A DNA stretch of 64,000 nucleotides, from assembly GCA_000768855.1 (NCBI GenBank), contig JRAN01000052.1, positions 62,001 to 126,000 of the forward strand, written 5' to 3'. Shown here in pieces: positions 34,456 through 44,000 of this stretch. Source of the DNA: Porphyromonadaceae bacterium COT-184 OH4590 (GTDB lineage: Bacteria > Bacteroidota > Bacteroidia > Bacteroidales > Paludibacteraceae). The position numbers and the translations under genes were made by a program. Under the pieces are notes generated by a model that saw only the letters and a program-made list of their open reading frames with translations, searched no databases and had not been told where the DNA came from. Position 1 is the first letter of the stretch. Every line of letters starts with the position of its first letter.

Positions 34456-36978
34456 TTAACTGTTTAGAAGTTTTTCGAGTTCATACTCTGTTGGTATCAG
34501 TACCTGACGAGGTTTTGAGCCATTGATAGGACCTACTATACCTGCCGCCTCAAGTTGGTCGACAATTCGTCCGGCACGATTAAATCCGATTTCGAACTTA
34601 CGCTGAACATTCGATGTCGACCCCTGTTGCGTAGAGACCACGAAACGAGCGACATCTTCGAACAGGCTGTCCCTTTTTGCTGGGTCAAGCTCTTTTTTAT
34701 CGGTACCGCCTTCTGCAAAATCGGGTTCGGGCAGAGGAAAAGCACTCGGATACCCTTGTTGATTACCAATAAAATGTACAATATTCTCTACCTCAGGAGT
34801 ATCCACAAAAGCACACTGTACACGAGTCGGTTCGTTACCTTGCGAAAACAACATATCGCCACGCCCTATAAGTTGCTGAGCCCCCGAGCCATCGAGAATA
34901 GTTTTGGAGTCAACTCCTGACGATACCTTAAAGGCAATTCTTGCAGGGAAGTTGGCTTTGATAACACCTGTAATTATATTTACAGACGGGCGTTGCGTAG
35001 CAATCACCATATGTATGCCCACAGCACGAGCAAGCTGAGCTATACGAGCAATAGGCATCTCCACATCTTTGCCTGCGGTCATTATCAAATCGCCAAATTC
35101 ATCTACTATAACCACAATATAAGGCAAATATCTATGTCCTTTTAGAGGATTCAGATGACGCGATATAAACTTTTCATTATACTCTTTTATATTTCGCGAA
35201 TGAGCCATTTTAAGAAGGTCATAACGACTATCCATCTCTTTACAAAGCGAATTTAATGTCTGTTTAACTTTCTCTACATCGGTTATAACAGGCTCTTGTT
35301 CGTCTGGTAATTTAGCCAAAAAATGCCTTTCAATATCTGCATAAATATTAAACTCAACCTTTTTGGGGTCTATAAGCACAAATTTTAGTTCCGAAGGATG
35401 TTTTTTGAACAAAAGTGAAGTAATAATTGCATTAAGTCCTACGGATTTACCCTGCCCTGTGGCTCCTGCTACCAAGAGATGAGGCATTTTACACAAATCA
35501 AACATAAACACTTCGTTGGTAATAGTTCTTCCCAAAGCAACAGGCAAATCGTATGTCGATTCCTGAAATTTTTTAGAAGCAATAGTAGCATACATACTAA
35601 CTATCTGCGGTTTGGAGTTGGGCACCTCTATACCAATAGTGCCTTTGCCGGGGATTGGGGCTATAATTCTTATACCTGTTGCTGCCAACGACAACATTAT
35701 ATCGTCGGCAAGGTTGCGTATCTTATTGATTCTGACACCATCTTCGGGCACTATCTCGTATAATGTTATAGTCGGACCAATAGTTTCATAAATCTTTTTA
35801 ATACCTATACCGAACTTTTGAAGAGTCTCTACTATTTTTTTGCGGTTAGCTGCTTTTTCTTCCTCATTCTGAGAATTGTCGCTTACAGGATAGTCTGTTA
35901 ACAAGGGTTTGTCCTTATACTTATCGTAAAATCTAGGTATCATATATTGAGACAAATCTTTTCGAGGGTTGTAAGGTTCTGTATCTACAATACCGTGTTG
36001 GTTTTCTTCATCTTCGATGATAACAATTGCTCCATCGTCAGAATCACCAAGCTCCTCTATTATCAACTGGCCCTCATCAGTATTAATCTCGACAAAAAAA
36101 TCATTGTCGGCACCGTTGTTTTTATTTGGAGTAACCTCTATTATAGTTGGATTAGAGGTATTTTGTCTGTTTTTATCCTGCTGTTTCCAATCTTCAGGAA
36201 CAATTTCATCGCCTATTTTTACACTATCTACACTATCTGTATTAGGTTTGTAGGTATCTTTACTGCTTTTGTCGCCCGACAATGAAAATATTTTTTTGTC
36301 AGAGAGATTACTATATATTTTCTTAAAAAACGGGATAGTACCGCTAATTGCCAAAGTCGCAAAAATAACACCCGACCCCACTATAACCAACAATGCACCC
36401 AATTTGCCAAGATTGGCAGACAACCAATCGTTGAAAGAGATACCAAAATCGCCTCCAAATCTTATAAACGAATCTTCAATAAAACTATCAAGCACAAAAG
36501 CTAATAATAGTGAAGTCCATATAGTGAGAAAAATAAAGAACAAGAACGACTTCCAAATAGATATTTTTTTGACACCAAACAGTCGTAATGAGCAGACAAA
36601 TCCAAAGGCACACAAAAAAAACACACCCAGACCAAGCCAATTATTAATCATATATTCCGACATTACAGCGCCACGATACCCTGTAATATTATCAGCCTTC
36701 ACCTGTATTTTGAGCAACTCTTTTTTTATATTTTGTAGCTCTTTTTTATCGGCATCGGTCAGTGGTGCATGGCTTTTTTTATCCACATACTCCTGTTTTT
36801 TGGTGTTATATTCGGCAACAACGCTTTGGTCGGCTTTACCCGAATATAAAAACGATATCAATGCAAGACTTACATAAATGGTTAAGAAAAATAACACAAC
36901 CCCAACAATGAATTGCACTGTTTTGTCTCTAAAAAAATCGACAATATATACTTTCTTGTTAGTTGATTTTTTTGCCAT
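34456..36978 (-). CDS. ftsK: DNA translocase FtsK
   Basis: This 840-aa septal motor pumps DNA and activates XerCD at dif during division. Four membrane helices lie near 21-45, 113-133, 142-163 and 190-213, with a charged periplasmic loop 48-100. An acidic linker covers about 235-370. The alpha-beta motor follows, with Walker A GATGQGKS at 505-512 and VVIVDEFGDL as Walker B. RPSVNIITGVIKANFPARIA is conserved. A C-terminal gamma winged helix (about 770-835, RKFEIGFNRAGRIVDQLEAA) recognises KOPS. A -7 box lies at 37016-37023. Confidence 0.96.
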   Translation of the reverse strand: MAKKSTNKKVYIVDFFRDKTVQFIVGVVLFFLTIYVSLALISFLYSGKADQSVVAEYNTKKQEYVDKKSHAPLTDADKKELQNIKKELLKIQVKADNITGYRGAVMSEYMINNWLGLGVFFLCAFGFVCSLRLFGVKKISIWKSFLFFIFLTIWTSLLLAFVLDSFIEDSFIRFGGDFGISFNDWLSANLGKLGALLVIVGSGVIFATLAISGTIPFFKKIYSNLSDKKIFSLSGDKSSKDTYKPNTDSVDSVKIGDEIVPEDWKQQDKNRQNTSNPTIIEVTPNKNNGADNDFFVEINTDEGQLIIEELGDSDDGAIVIIEDEENQHGIVDTEPYNPRKDLSQYMIPRFYDKYKDKPLLTDYPVSDNSQNEEEKAANRKKIVETLQKFGIGIKKIYETIGPTITLYEIVPEDGVRINKIRNLADDIMLSLAATGIRIIAPIPGKGTIGIEVPNSKPQIVSMYATIASKKFQESTYDLPVALGRTITNEVFMFDLCKMPHLLVAGATGQGKSVGLNAIITSLLFKKHPSELKFVLIDPKKVEFNIYADIERHFLAKLPDEQEPVITDVEKVKQTLNSLCKEMDSRYDLLKMAHSRNIKEYNEKFISRHLNPLKGHRYLPYIVVIVDEFGDLIMTAGKDVEMPIARIAQLARAVGIHMVIATQRPSVNIITGVIKANFPARIAFKVSSGVDSKTILDGSGAQQLIGRGDMLFSQGNEPTRVQCAFVDTPEVENIVHFIGNQQGYPSAFPLPEPDFAEGGTDKKELDPAKRDSLFEDVARFVVSTQQGSTSNVQRKFEIGFNRAGRIVDQLEAAGIVGPINGSKPRQVLIPTEYELEKLLNS

Positions 36979-37015
36979 TTACAGTTTATTATACAATTAT
37001 CCAAAAACGGAAATA

Positions 37016-37023
37016 CAAAGTTA
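37016..37023 (-). promoter_or_regulatory. -7 box upstream of ftsK
   Basis: TAACTTTG on the minus strand fits TAnnTTTG, 37 bases before the ATG. No -33 TTTG at the usual distance. Confidence 0.45.
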
Positions 37024-37073
37024 ATAAAAAATAGTTTACTTCTCGGTCGTATGTATCTATATCATTAATAATA

Positions 37074-37104
37074 AAAATAGTCTCTAAAAATATGAGACTA
37101 TTTT
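37074..37104 (-). terminator. Terminator after tRNA-Ala
   Basis: AAAATAGTCTC (37074-37084) pairs perfectly with GAGACTATTTT (37094-37104) around a 9-base loop, followed on the minus strand by TTTTTATTATT. It lies about 50 bases beyond the tRNA 3' end. Confidence 0.8.
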
Positions 37105-37154
37105 ATACAATAATACATTCTTTCGTAAATAGTTAAGAAAACAATGTGTTTTAG

Positions 37155-37228
37155 TGGAGATTAGGGGAATCGAACCCCTGACCTTTTGACTGCCAGTCAA
37201 ACGCTCTAGCCAACTGAGCTAAACCCCC
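37155..37228 (-). tRNA. tRNA-Ala (anticodon GGC)
   Basis: The 74-base cloverleaf reads on the minus strand: acceptor GGGGGTT paired with AATCTCC, D arm GCTC...GAGC, anticodon stem TTTGA/TCAAA with loop CTGGCAG giving anticodon GGC, and T arm AGGGGTTCGATTCCCCT. The G3:U70 wobble pair, the alanine identity element, is present, and the discriminator is A. The 3' CCA is not encoded. The anticodon reads GCC and perhaps GCU codons. Confidence 0.95.
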
Positions 37229-37238
37229 AAAAGTTTTG

Positions 37239-37246
37239 CAAAAGTA
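37239..37246 (-). promoter_or_regulatory. -7 box of tRNA-Ala
   Basis: TACTTTTG on the minus strand fits TAnnTTTG and ends 10 bases before the tRNA, consistent with a very short leader. Confidence 0.5.
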
Positions 37247-37347
37247 ATATTTTTTTTTGGAATAAATATATTTACTACGATATTTTTGTCTATTAAAGTT
37301 ATTTTTTTCGAGGATAGCCTTATAAGTTCACAAATCACCCTAAAAAT

Positions 37348-37377
37348 AAAAAGCCACAAAGCAAACCGTGACTTTTT
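37348..37377 (-). terminator. Probable terminator of the M16-like gene
   Basis: AAAAAG-C-CAC and GTG-A-CTTTTT arms (37348-37357, 37368-37377) form a stem with one mismatch and a 10-base loop, 31 bases after the stop. Confidence 0.6.
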
Positions 37378-37407
37378 ACTCAAATGAAAAAAACTTTCAA
37401 CACACAT

Positions 37408-38865
37408 TTATCTCTCTTTTTGCATAGATACTTCGAAAACATTTTCGGAAGCCACTAATTTGTCAAGAGTTTCTCTTATGCTTTCCAAAGTAATATAGTC
37501 TATCCAGTCTCTATATTCGTTTATATAATCTCTGCCATACATATAATATCTAACAAGAGACGATGCCCAATATCCGTTATCTTGTACATCTTTGTCAAAT
37601 TGGTCAAACATACTCTCTTTTGCCTTGATAAAATCCTCGCTCGAAGCTCCTTCTTTTACAAGTCTCTGTACCTCTTCTTTAACCAGTCTTACTACCGCCT
37701 CACGAGCTTTGGGGTTGCAATTAAATTGAATGCTCAACACTCCTTCCTCTGTAGGATATTTGCTTATCCACGTTTTTACTTCAAGAGGACTTGCTCCTTT
37801 TGCCTTTTCCATAATGCGATATTTGGCTATATACTCAATTATATGCATATTTATCAAGTTAGTCCAACTGTATTCCATTGGTGCATAATATCTGATTGTA
37901 TTGGTAGATATGTCCATACCGACATTAGTGACAAATCTCGAAGTATAAGGTCCTTTGGGATGGTCGTTTCCTTGTTTTGAGTACTCTTCTGCTTTACCTT
38001 TTGGCAAAGAACCTAACCAAGTGCATATCAATTTTTCGGTTGCAGCATCTTCCGGATCAATATTGCCGGTAAAAACAAATACAAAATCGTTGGCAGAAGA
38101 AAATCTTTTGTTAAATATATCCAAAACTTTGTTATAGTTTACATTATTAAGCATCTCTTCATTAAGAAGAGTAGTGCGTTTGTCGTAAGAAGTCCACTTC
38201 ATCAAAAGAGAGTCGGCAAAAACTTTTTGCTGATTGCTTGCTCTACTTGAGGCCTCATTACGCAATCTTTGCATAGAGGTATCAAAAGCATCTGCATCCT
38301 CGTGTGGTTTTTGAAAGTTAAGATAAATCAACTGCAACATTGTCTCAAAATCCTGTATAGACGAACGCCCGCTGAGATTCTCTGTTTGTTCGTCCAACGA
38401 AGCCTCTACTTTAGCTGTTTTGCCTCCAAGTATCTGCTGTAAGTTGGCATAAGATAAATCAGATCGTCCATTGGTTTTCATAATTTCATTAAGTGCATAA
38501 GCAGAAGGCAAATCGCCCAATGATACTTTGCTATAACCTCCCAAAGAAGAAGCTTCAAAAACAATCTCATTATCTTTGTAATCGGTAGGTCTTAACACTA
38601 CCACCACATCATTACTCAACGTCCATTCCGTAGTTCCGAACGATATTGATCTAAGACGTTTTTTCACACTGCCAGACTGGGGGCGCTTATGTACAAGCCT
38701 TGTTGGAGCCTGAAAATTATCGACAGGAACATCCACAGTACTACTTGCTATTTCTTTTGTTATTATTGAGCCATTTTTTTCGCTTACATCATTGAATGCA
38801 ATGCTATTATGTGCAGATATACTAACTGACATGGTCAAAAATAATGCTAAAAATAAGTGTTTCAT
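37408..38865 (-). CDS. M16 (insulinase-like) C-terminal half protein, exported, no catalytic motif
   Basis: This 485-aa protein has a signal peptide (1-18, LTMSVSISA) and a low-complexity stretch up to about 70. The remainder matches the second, non-catalytic half of Bacteroidota M16 zinc proteases: EWTLSNDVVVVLRPTDYKDN, LQQILGGKTAKVEASLDEQT, DFETMLQLIYLNFQKP, FVFVFTGNIDPEDA and the final ENVFEVSM. The HxxEH zinc motif and the whole N-terminal half of the usual 900-plus-residue protein are missing. There is no sign of a frameshift, and it keeps its own signal peptide. It may be an inactive partner, as in M16B heterodimers; no active partner is in the window. Confidence 0.82.
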   Translation of the reverse strand: MKHLFLALFLTMSVSISAHNSIAFNDVSEKNGSIITKEIASSTVDVPVDNFQAPTRLVHKRPQSGSVKKRLRSISFGTTEWTLSNDVVVVLRPTDYKDNEIVFEASSLGGYSKVSLGDLPSAYALNEIMKTNGRSDLSYANLQQILGGKTAKVEASLDEQTENLSGRSSIQDFETMLQLIYLNFQKPHEDADAFDTSMQRLRNEASSRASNQQKVFADSLLMKWTSYDKRTTLLNEEMLNNVNYNKVLDIFNKRFSSANDFVFVFTGNIDPEDAATEKLICTWLGSLPKGKAEEYSKQGNDHPKGPYTSRFVTNVGMDISTNTIRYYAPMEYSWTNLINMHIIEYIAKYRIMEKAKGASPLEVKTWISKYPTEEGVLSIQFNCNPKAREAVVRLVKEEVQRLVKEGASSEDFIKAKESMFDQFDKDVQDNGYWASSLVRYYMYGRDYINEYRDWIDYITLESIRETLDKLVASENVFEVSMQKER

Positions 38866-38915
38866 ATACTTTATTATTAATTTACTTTTAATCTGAATTT
38901 TTATCTTACAGACTA

Positions 38916-38923
38916 CAAAATTA
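38916..38923 (-). promoter_or_regulatory. -7 box upstream of the M16-like gene
   Basis: TAATTTTG on the minus strand fits TAnnTTTG, 50 bases before the ATG. No -33 TTG at 19-22 bases. Confidence 0.45.
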
Positions 38924-39027
38924 TAAAAAAATTTAAATTCCAGACATTTTTTTTATCTTTTTTTTGATTTACATATTTTATTATATAAATAAAACATTGT
39001 TATACTCGCAAATAGTGTGTTAATTCA

Positions 39028-39066
39028 AATGGCTATCTTTTATTATGTTCTACAAAGATAGCCATT
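39028..39066 (-). terminator. 13-bp perfect hairpin after rpoC
   Basis: AATGGCTATCTTT (39028-39040) pairs perfectly with AAAGATAGCCATT (39054-39066). No T tract follows on the minus strand, so it may be a 3'-end stabiliser or a factor-dependent terminator rather than a simple intrinsic one. It lies 22 bases after the rpoC stop. Confidence 0.6.
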
Positions 39067-39088
39067 ATCACAAACAAATATTAAATTC

Positions 39089-42000
39089 TTAAACAATTTC
39101 TCCTGTCAGTTCATCGAAATCCGTTACTACCATACTTGTTTCGTGTAGCTTGTCGTATTCCTCTTTGGTCATAACAATAATCTTGTCGTACTGACGAAGC
39201 CCCGTACCTGCGGGTATGCGATTACCTACGATAACGTTCTCCTTCATACCTTCGAGTTTATCGACTCTGCCGTTGATAGCTGCTTCGTTCAAGACCTTGG
39301 TAGTCTCTTGGAAAGATGCAGCAGACATAAAGCTGCGAGTCTGCAACGCTGCACGAGTGATACCCTGCAATACAGGTGATGAGGTAGCAGGCACGGTATC
39401 GCGTGTTTCGACCAGACGGAGGTCTTTACGTTTGAGCGACGAATTCTCCTCTCTCAAGCGACGAGCCGTAACCATCTGTCCCGCTTGGAAGTTGGTAGAG
39501 TCACCAGCGTCGGTTACAACCTTTGTTCCCCAAATCTTATCGTTTTCCTCCATAAAGATATGTTTATCAACAAGCTGTCCTTCGAGAAAGTGAGTGTCTC
39601 CGGGTTCGTTTATCTGTACCTTGCTCATCATCTGACGAACGATAATCTCGAAGTGTTTATCATTGATTTTCACGCCCTGCAAGCGGTAAACGTCCTGTAT
39701 CTCATTAACGATATACTCCTGAACAGCGGTCGGTCCTTTAATAGCCAAGATGTCGGAAGGAGTGATAACTCCGTCGGAAAGCGGAATACCCGCACGAACG
39801 AAGTCGCCCTCTTGTACAAGTATCTGTTTCGATAGAGGTACGAGATATTTTTTCTCCTCACCTGTCCGTGAGGTAACGGATATTTCGCGGTTACCACGTT
39901 TGATTTTACCGAACGATACTTCGCCGTCGATTTCGGCTACCACAGCAGGATTACTTGGATTGCGAGCCTCAAACAACTCTGTAACACGAGGCAACCCTCC
40001 TGTGATATCACCCGCTTTACCTTGAGCCCTTGGTATTTTTACCAAAATATCACCAGCTTTGATATCCTGCTTGTCGTCCACCACAAGATGAGCCGATACA
40101 GGCAAGTTGTAGGTACGAAGTATATTTTTGTTCTTATCCAAAATATGTACCGAAGGAGTTTTGGTTTTATCCTTGCTTTCAGTAATAATTTTCTCTTTAA
40201 GACCTGTCGATTCGTCCGATTCGGTTTTGTATGTAACACCCTCAATAAGAGAGTCGAAATCGGTTTTACCAGAAGCCTCCGATACGATAACGGCGTTGAA
40301 TGGATCCCAATCGCAAATTAAATCTCCCTTTTTCACTTCAGAACCCGCTTTAAAATACAATTTGGCTCCATAAGGGATAGACTGTATTGTCATTGCTATC
40401 TTTGTATTCGGGTCGATTATTCTCATCTCGGTCTGACGCGACACCACCACCTGATACTGTTTGCCCGCAGCATCGAAAGTATCAACGGTACGTATTTCAT
40501 CTATCTCCAATATACCGTCATAGCGAGAGATGATTTTTGATTCGGCTGCTATATTCGATGCAATACCACCGACGTGGAATGTACGAAGTGTAAGCTGTGT
40601 ACCGGGTTCTCCTATAGATTGAGCAGCTATTACTCCTACTGCTTCTCCCTTATTAACTAACAGACCGTTAGACAAATTACGTCCATAACATTTTGCACAG
40701 ACTCCAAGGCGTTGTTCACAAGTCAATACCGAACGTACTTCTACACGTTCTATTGAAGCTTTTTCGATTTCGGCTGCTATTTTTTCGTCTATTACCTCTC
40801 CGGCAGGCACTATCACTTCGTTAGTCTTAGGATTACGAACATCATGAACCGTTACACGTCCCAATATTCTTTCACCCAAAGTAGAGATTACCTCCTCTTT
40901 GTTTTTCAGCTCGGTAACGGTAAGTCCTCTCAATGTACCGCAATCTTCGGCAGTGATGATAACATCGTGCGACACATCGACCAAACGACGAGTAAGATAA
41001 CCCGCATCGGCGGTTTTAAGAGCCGTATCAGCCAGACCCTTACGAGCACCATGAGTAGAGATAAAGTACTCCAACACGCTTAGACCCTCTTTGAAGTTAG
41101 CCAAAATAGGGTTTTCGATAATCTGTCCGCCCTCTGCGCCTGCCTTTTGGGGTTTAGCCATAAGACCACGCATACCCGAAAGCTGACGTATCTGCTCCTT
41201 ACTACCACGAGCACCTGAGTCGAGCATCATATAAACAGAGTTGAAACCTTGTTTGTCGGCAACGAATTTTTTCATCAACACATCGGTAAGTTGTTTGTTT
41301 ACACGAGTCCAAACGTCGATGATTTGGTTGTAACGCTCATTGTTGGTGATGAAACCCATATTATAGTCGCTTACGATTTTGTCCACCTCGTCGTAACCGG
41401 CTTTTACCAGACTCTCTTTTTCGTCGGGTATAATTACGTCGAAAAGGTTGAACGACAGACCACCTTTGAACGCCATTTGATAGCCAAGGTTTTTAATATC
41501 GTCAAGGAATTGAGCCGTTTTAGCCACTCCCGCATTTTCTATTACATTACCAATAATATCTCTAAGCGATTTTTTGGTAAATAGTTCATTAATAAACAAT
41601 ACCTCTTTAGGACGATATTTATTTACAACAATACGTCCAACAGTAGTGTCTTTAATTATTCTTGTTATCACATTACCCTCTGCATCGTACTCTTTTACAC
41701 GCACATTCACTCTTGCATGAATATCTACTTTACCTTCATTAAGGGCTATTTCGGCCTCTTCCGGTGAAGCAAAGATCATACCCTCACCTTTGGCACCGGG
41801 CAACTCTTTTGTTATATAATATAGTCCAAGCACCATATCTTGCGAAGGAATAGTGATAGGAGCACCATTTGCGGGATTCAAAATGTTGTGCGAACCGAGC
41901 ATAAGAAGTTGAGCCTCTAATATAGCTTCGTTACCCAATGGAAGGTGTACTGCCATCTGGTCTCCGTCAAAATCGGCATTGAAAGCTGTACAAGCAAGCG

Positions 42001-43393
42001 GATGCAGCTGAATAGCACGTCCCTCAATCATCTTTGGCTGAAACGCTTGAATACCTAAGCGGTGCAGCGTTGGAGCACGATTGAGTAATACAGGGTGACC
42101 TTTCATCACATTTTCGAGTATGTCATAAACGACAGGATCTTTGCGGTCAATAAATTTCTTTGCCGACTTCACTGTTTTTACTATTCCACGCTCTATTAAT
42201 TTTCTAATAATAAAAGGCTTGTAAAGTTCTGCTGCCATCTCTTTGGGCAAACCGCACTCACCCATTTTCAACTCCGGACCAACGACAATAACCGAACGAG
42301 CCGAGTAATCAACACGTTTACCCAAGAGGTTCTGACGGAAACGCCCTTGCTTACCTTTCAGGCTTTCAGAAAGCGATTTAAGTGGACGAGTAGAGTCGGC
42401 TTTTGCCGCAGCTGCCCTTCTCGAGTTATCGATAAGACTATCTACTGCCTCTTGTAACATACGTTTTTCATTACGAAGTATTACCTCCGGTGCTTTTATC
42501 TCGATAAGGCGTTTTAGTCGGTTGTTTCTAATTATTACACGACGATAAAGGTCATTTAGATCCGAAGTGGCAAATCTGCCCCCATCAAGAGGAACAAGAG
42601 GACGCAATTCGGGAGGTATCACAGGTAACACTGTCAGTATCATCCATTCAGGTTTATTCGGCACTTTCGAAGCACGGAACGATTCTATTACATGAAGTCG
42701 TTTGAGAGCCTCTGCTTTGCGTTGCTGCGATGTATCCGTATCTGCCTTATTACGAAGTTCGTAAGACAGTTTATCCAAATCCAAACGCATAAGCATTTCA
42801 CGGATAGCCTCAGCACCCATTTTGGCAATAAATTTATTTGGGTCGCTATCTTCGAGCAAGTAGTTGTCTTTGGAGACTTTTTCCATAATGGCAAGATATT
42901 GATCTTCGTCGAGGAGGTCGCCTACAGCAATTCCATCTTCGTTGTCTGCCAAAGCACCGAGCTGTATTACCACATATTTTTCATAATAAACTATGGAATC
43001 CAACTTTTTGGTGGACATACCCAAAAGGTAACCTATTTTGTTTGGCAATGAGTGAAAATACCAAACATGAGCTACCGGAACGGCAAGCTGAATATGTCCC
43101 GAACGTTCGCGTCGTACCTTTTTTTCGGTAACCTCTACTCCACAACGGTCACATACTATGCCTTTATAACGAATACGTTTGTATTTGCCGCAATGACACT
43201 CATAATCACGAACAGGTCCAAATATTCTTTCACAGAAAAGTCCATCACGTTCGGGCTTATAAGTACGATAGTTGACCGTTTCGGGTTTGGTAACCTCACC
43301 ATTTGAATTTTCCAAAATCTCTTCAGGCGAAGCAAGACTAATTGTAATTTTCTTTAAATTACCCTTTATCTTAGTATCTTTTTTTACTGCCAT
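39089..43393 (-). CDS. rpoC: DNA-directed RNA polymerase subunit beta-prime
   Basis: This 1434-aa protein forms one jaw of RNA polymerase and carries the catalytic magnesium site NADFDGDQM. The N-terminal zinc site is seen as [20 protein letters not shown] and CDRCGVEV. The bridge-helix region reads [19 protein letters not shown]. The second zinc site follows as [16 protein letters not shown] with CGTLRG. The C-terminal part has the conserved [13 protein letters not shown]-like [11 protein letters not shown]. Length matches Bacteroidota RpoC. It is separated from rpoB by a membrane-protein gene, which is unusual; the gap to that gene is 48 bases. Confidence 0.98.
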   Translation of the reverse strand: MAVKKDTKIKGNLKKITISLASPEEILENSNGEVTKPETVNYRTYKPERDGLFCERIFGPVRDYECHCGKYKRIRYKGIVCDRCGVEVTEKKVRRERSGHIQLAVPVAHVWYFHSLPNKIGYLLGMSTKKLDSIVYYEKYVVIQLGALADNEDGIAVGDLLDEDQYLAIMEKVSKDNYLLEDSDPNKFIAKMGAEAIREMLMRLDLDKLSYELRNKADTDTSQQRKAEALKRLHVIESFRASKVPNKPEWMILTVLPVIPPELRPLVPLDGGRFATSDLNDLYRRVIIRNNRLKRLIEIKAPEVILRNEKRMLQEAVDSLIDNSRRAAAAKADSTRPLKSLSESLKGKQGRFRQNLLGKRVDYSARSVIVVGPELKMGECGLPKEMAAELYKPFIIRKLIERGIVKTVKSAKKFIDRKDPVVYDILENVMKGHPVLLNRAPTLHRLGIQAFQPKMIEGRAIQLHPLACTAFNADFDGDQMAVHLPLGNEAILEAQLLMLGSHNILNPANGAPITIPSQDMVLGLYYITKELPGAKGEGMIFASPEEAEIALNEGKVDIHARVNVRVKEYDAEGNVITRIIKDTTVGRIVVNKYRPKEVLFINELFTKKSLRDIIGNVIENAGVAKTAQFLDDIKNLGYQMAFKGGLSFNLFDVIIPDEKESLVKAGYDEVDKIVSDYNMGFITNNERYNQIIDVWTRVNKQLTDVLMKKFVADKQGFNSVYMMLDSGARGSKEQIRQLSGMRGLMAKPQKAGAEGGQIIENPILANFKEGLSVLEYFISTHGARKGLADTALKTADAGYLTRRLVDVSHDVIITAEDCGTLRGLTVTELKNKEEVISTLGERILGRVTVHDVRNPKTNEVIVPAGEVIDEKIAAEIEKASIERVEVRSVLTCEQRLGVCAKCYGRNLSNGLLVNKGEAVGVIAAQSIGEPGTQLTLRTFHVGGIASNIAAESKIISRYDGILEIDEIRTVDTFDAAGKQYQVVVSRQTEMRIIDPNTKIAMTIQSIPYGAKLYFKAGSEVKKGDLICDWDPFNAVIVSEASGKTDFDSLIEGVTYKTESDESTGLKEKIITESKDKTKTPSVHILDKNKNILRTYNLPVSAHLVVDDKQDIKAGDILVKIPRAQGKAGDITGGLPRVTELFEARNPSNPAVVAEIDGEVSFGKIKRGNREISVTSRTGEEKKYLVPLSKQILVQEGDFVRAGIPLSDGVITPSDILAIKGPTAVQEYIVNEIQDVYRLQGVKINDKHFEIIVRQMMSKVQINEPGDTHFLEGQLVDKHIFMEENDKIWGTKVVTDAGDSTNFQAGQMVTARRLREENSSLKRKDLRLVETRDTVPATSSPVLQGITRAALQTRSFMSAASFQETTKVLNEAAINGRVDKLEGMKENVIVGNRIPAGTGLRQYDKIIVMTKEEYDKLHETSMVVTDFDELTGEIV

Positions 43394-43441
43394 AAGTATT
43401 ATTTTATATTTTTGTATATATGAAATGTCTATTATTAAAAA

Positions 43442-43894
43442 CTATTTAAGAGTGTACATTTTGCGTATGTAATATATTGGAACGATAAAAATAAGAGCAA
43501 TAATAAAATAGAATGCCCAAGAGACCATATCGTCATATTTTTCTAAAAAACAAGCAGATGTTATATTGGCATACAAAAATGAAAGCATTATTAAAAACTT
43601 AATTCTTATAATTATTTTAAGTCCCAAAGTATAAAGTGTTTCTCTATTCTGGTCTGTTACAGGAATAGGGAAATTAAAAATCTGTGGTTTTCTTTGTAAA
43701 AAAGACAGAGCAATGTATGTAATAATGGCTACAGATGTCATAACCAAAACGATAGTTTTATCTGCAATCTCTGCATCTTCGCTTACATTACTATAAAAAA
43801 TGATAGGAGTAATTATTGTTGCCAATAGTGCTAATACAGACATAACTTCCAAGATGCGGTCAGGCAAAGATATTTTTATTTTTTGCAAAAACAT
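43442..43894 (-). CDS. DUF1648-like small membrane protein between rpoB and rpoC
   Basis: This 150-aa protein has four predicted membrane helices: about 14-36 (LEVMSVLALLATIITPIIFY), 47-66, 96-113 (IKFLIMLSFLYANITSACF) and 124-143. The middle reads LSFLQRKPQIFNFPIPVTDQNRETLY, which resembles the FNYPVKITEEN region I remember from Bacteroidota DUF1648 proteins; the assignment is from memory and uncertain. No function is known. It lies 106 bases after rpoB and 48 before rpoC, same strand, so it must be cotranscribed with rpoC unless a promoter lies inside. A ribosome-binding site is weak (AAACAAAAAATG). Confidence 0.8.
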   Translation of the reverse strand: MFLQKIKISLPDRILEVMSVLALLATIITPIIFYSNVSEDAEIADKTIVLVMTSVAIITYIALSFLQRKPQIFNFPIPVTDQNRETLYTLGLKIIIRIKFLIMLSFLYANITSACFLEKYDDMVSWAFYFIIALIFIVPIYYIRKMYTLK

Positions 43895-43945
43895 TTTTTG
43901 TTTTATTACTTTATTTATTATCTAATAAATACATAAAATATGTTT

Positions 43946-43993
43946 ATAATTGGTTGGATAATAGACATAATCACCTACTATCCAACCAATTAT
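43946..43993 (-). promoter_or_regulatory. 15-bp perfect hairpin just after rpoB
   Basis: ATAATTGGTTGGATA (43946-43960) and TATCCAACCAATTAT (43979-43993) pair over 15 bases around an 18-base loop. It begins 8 bases after the rpoB stop. No T tract follows on the minus strand, so an RNA-processing or attenuation site is more likely than full termination. Confidence 0.65.
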
Positions 43994-44000
43994 TAATCAA

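Noticed and set aside
37155-37228. tRNA-Gly instead of tRNA-Ala
   Set aside because: With stem TTTGA/TCAAA the loop is CTGGCAG, so the anticodon is GGC, not GCC, and the G3:U70 pair supports alanine.
37408-38865. M16-like gene as a recent pseudogene
   Set aside because: The frame is open for 485 codons with a signal peptide, and no remnant of the N-terminal half lies upstream (38866-39088 holds only the promoter box and the rpoC hairpin).
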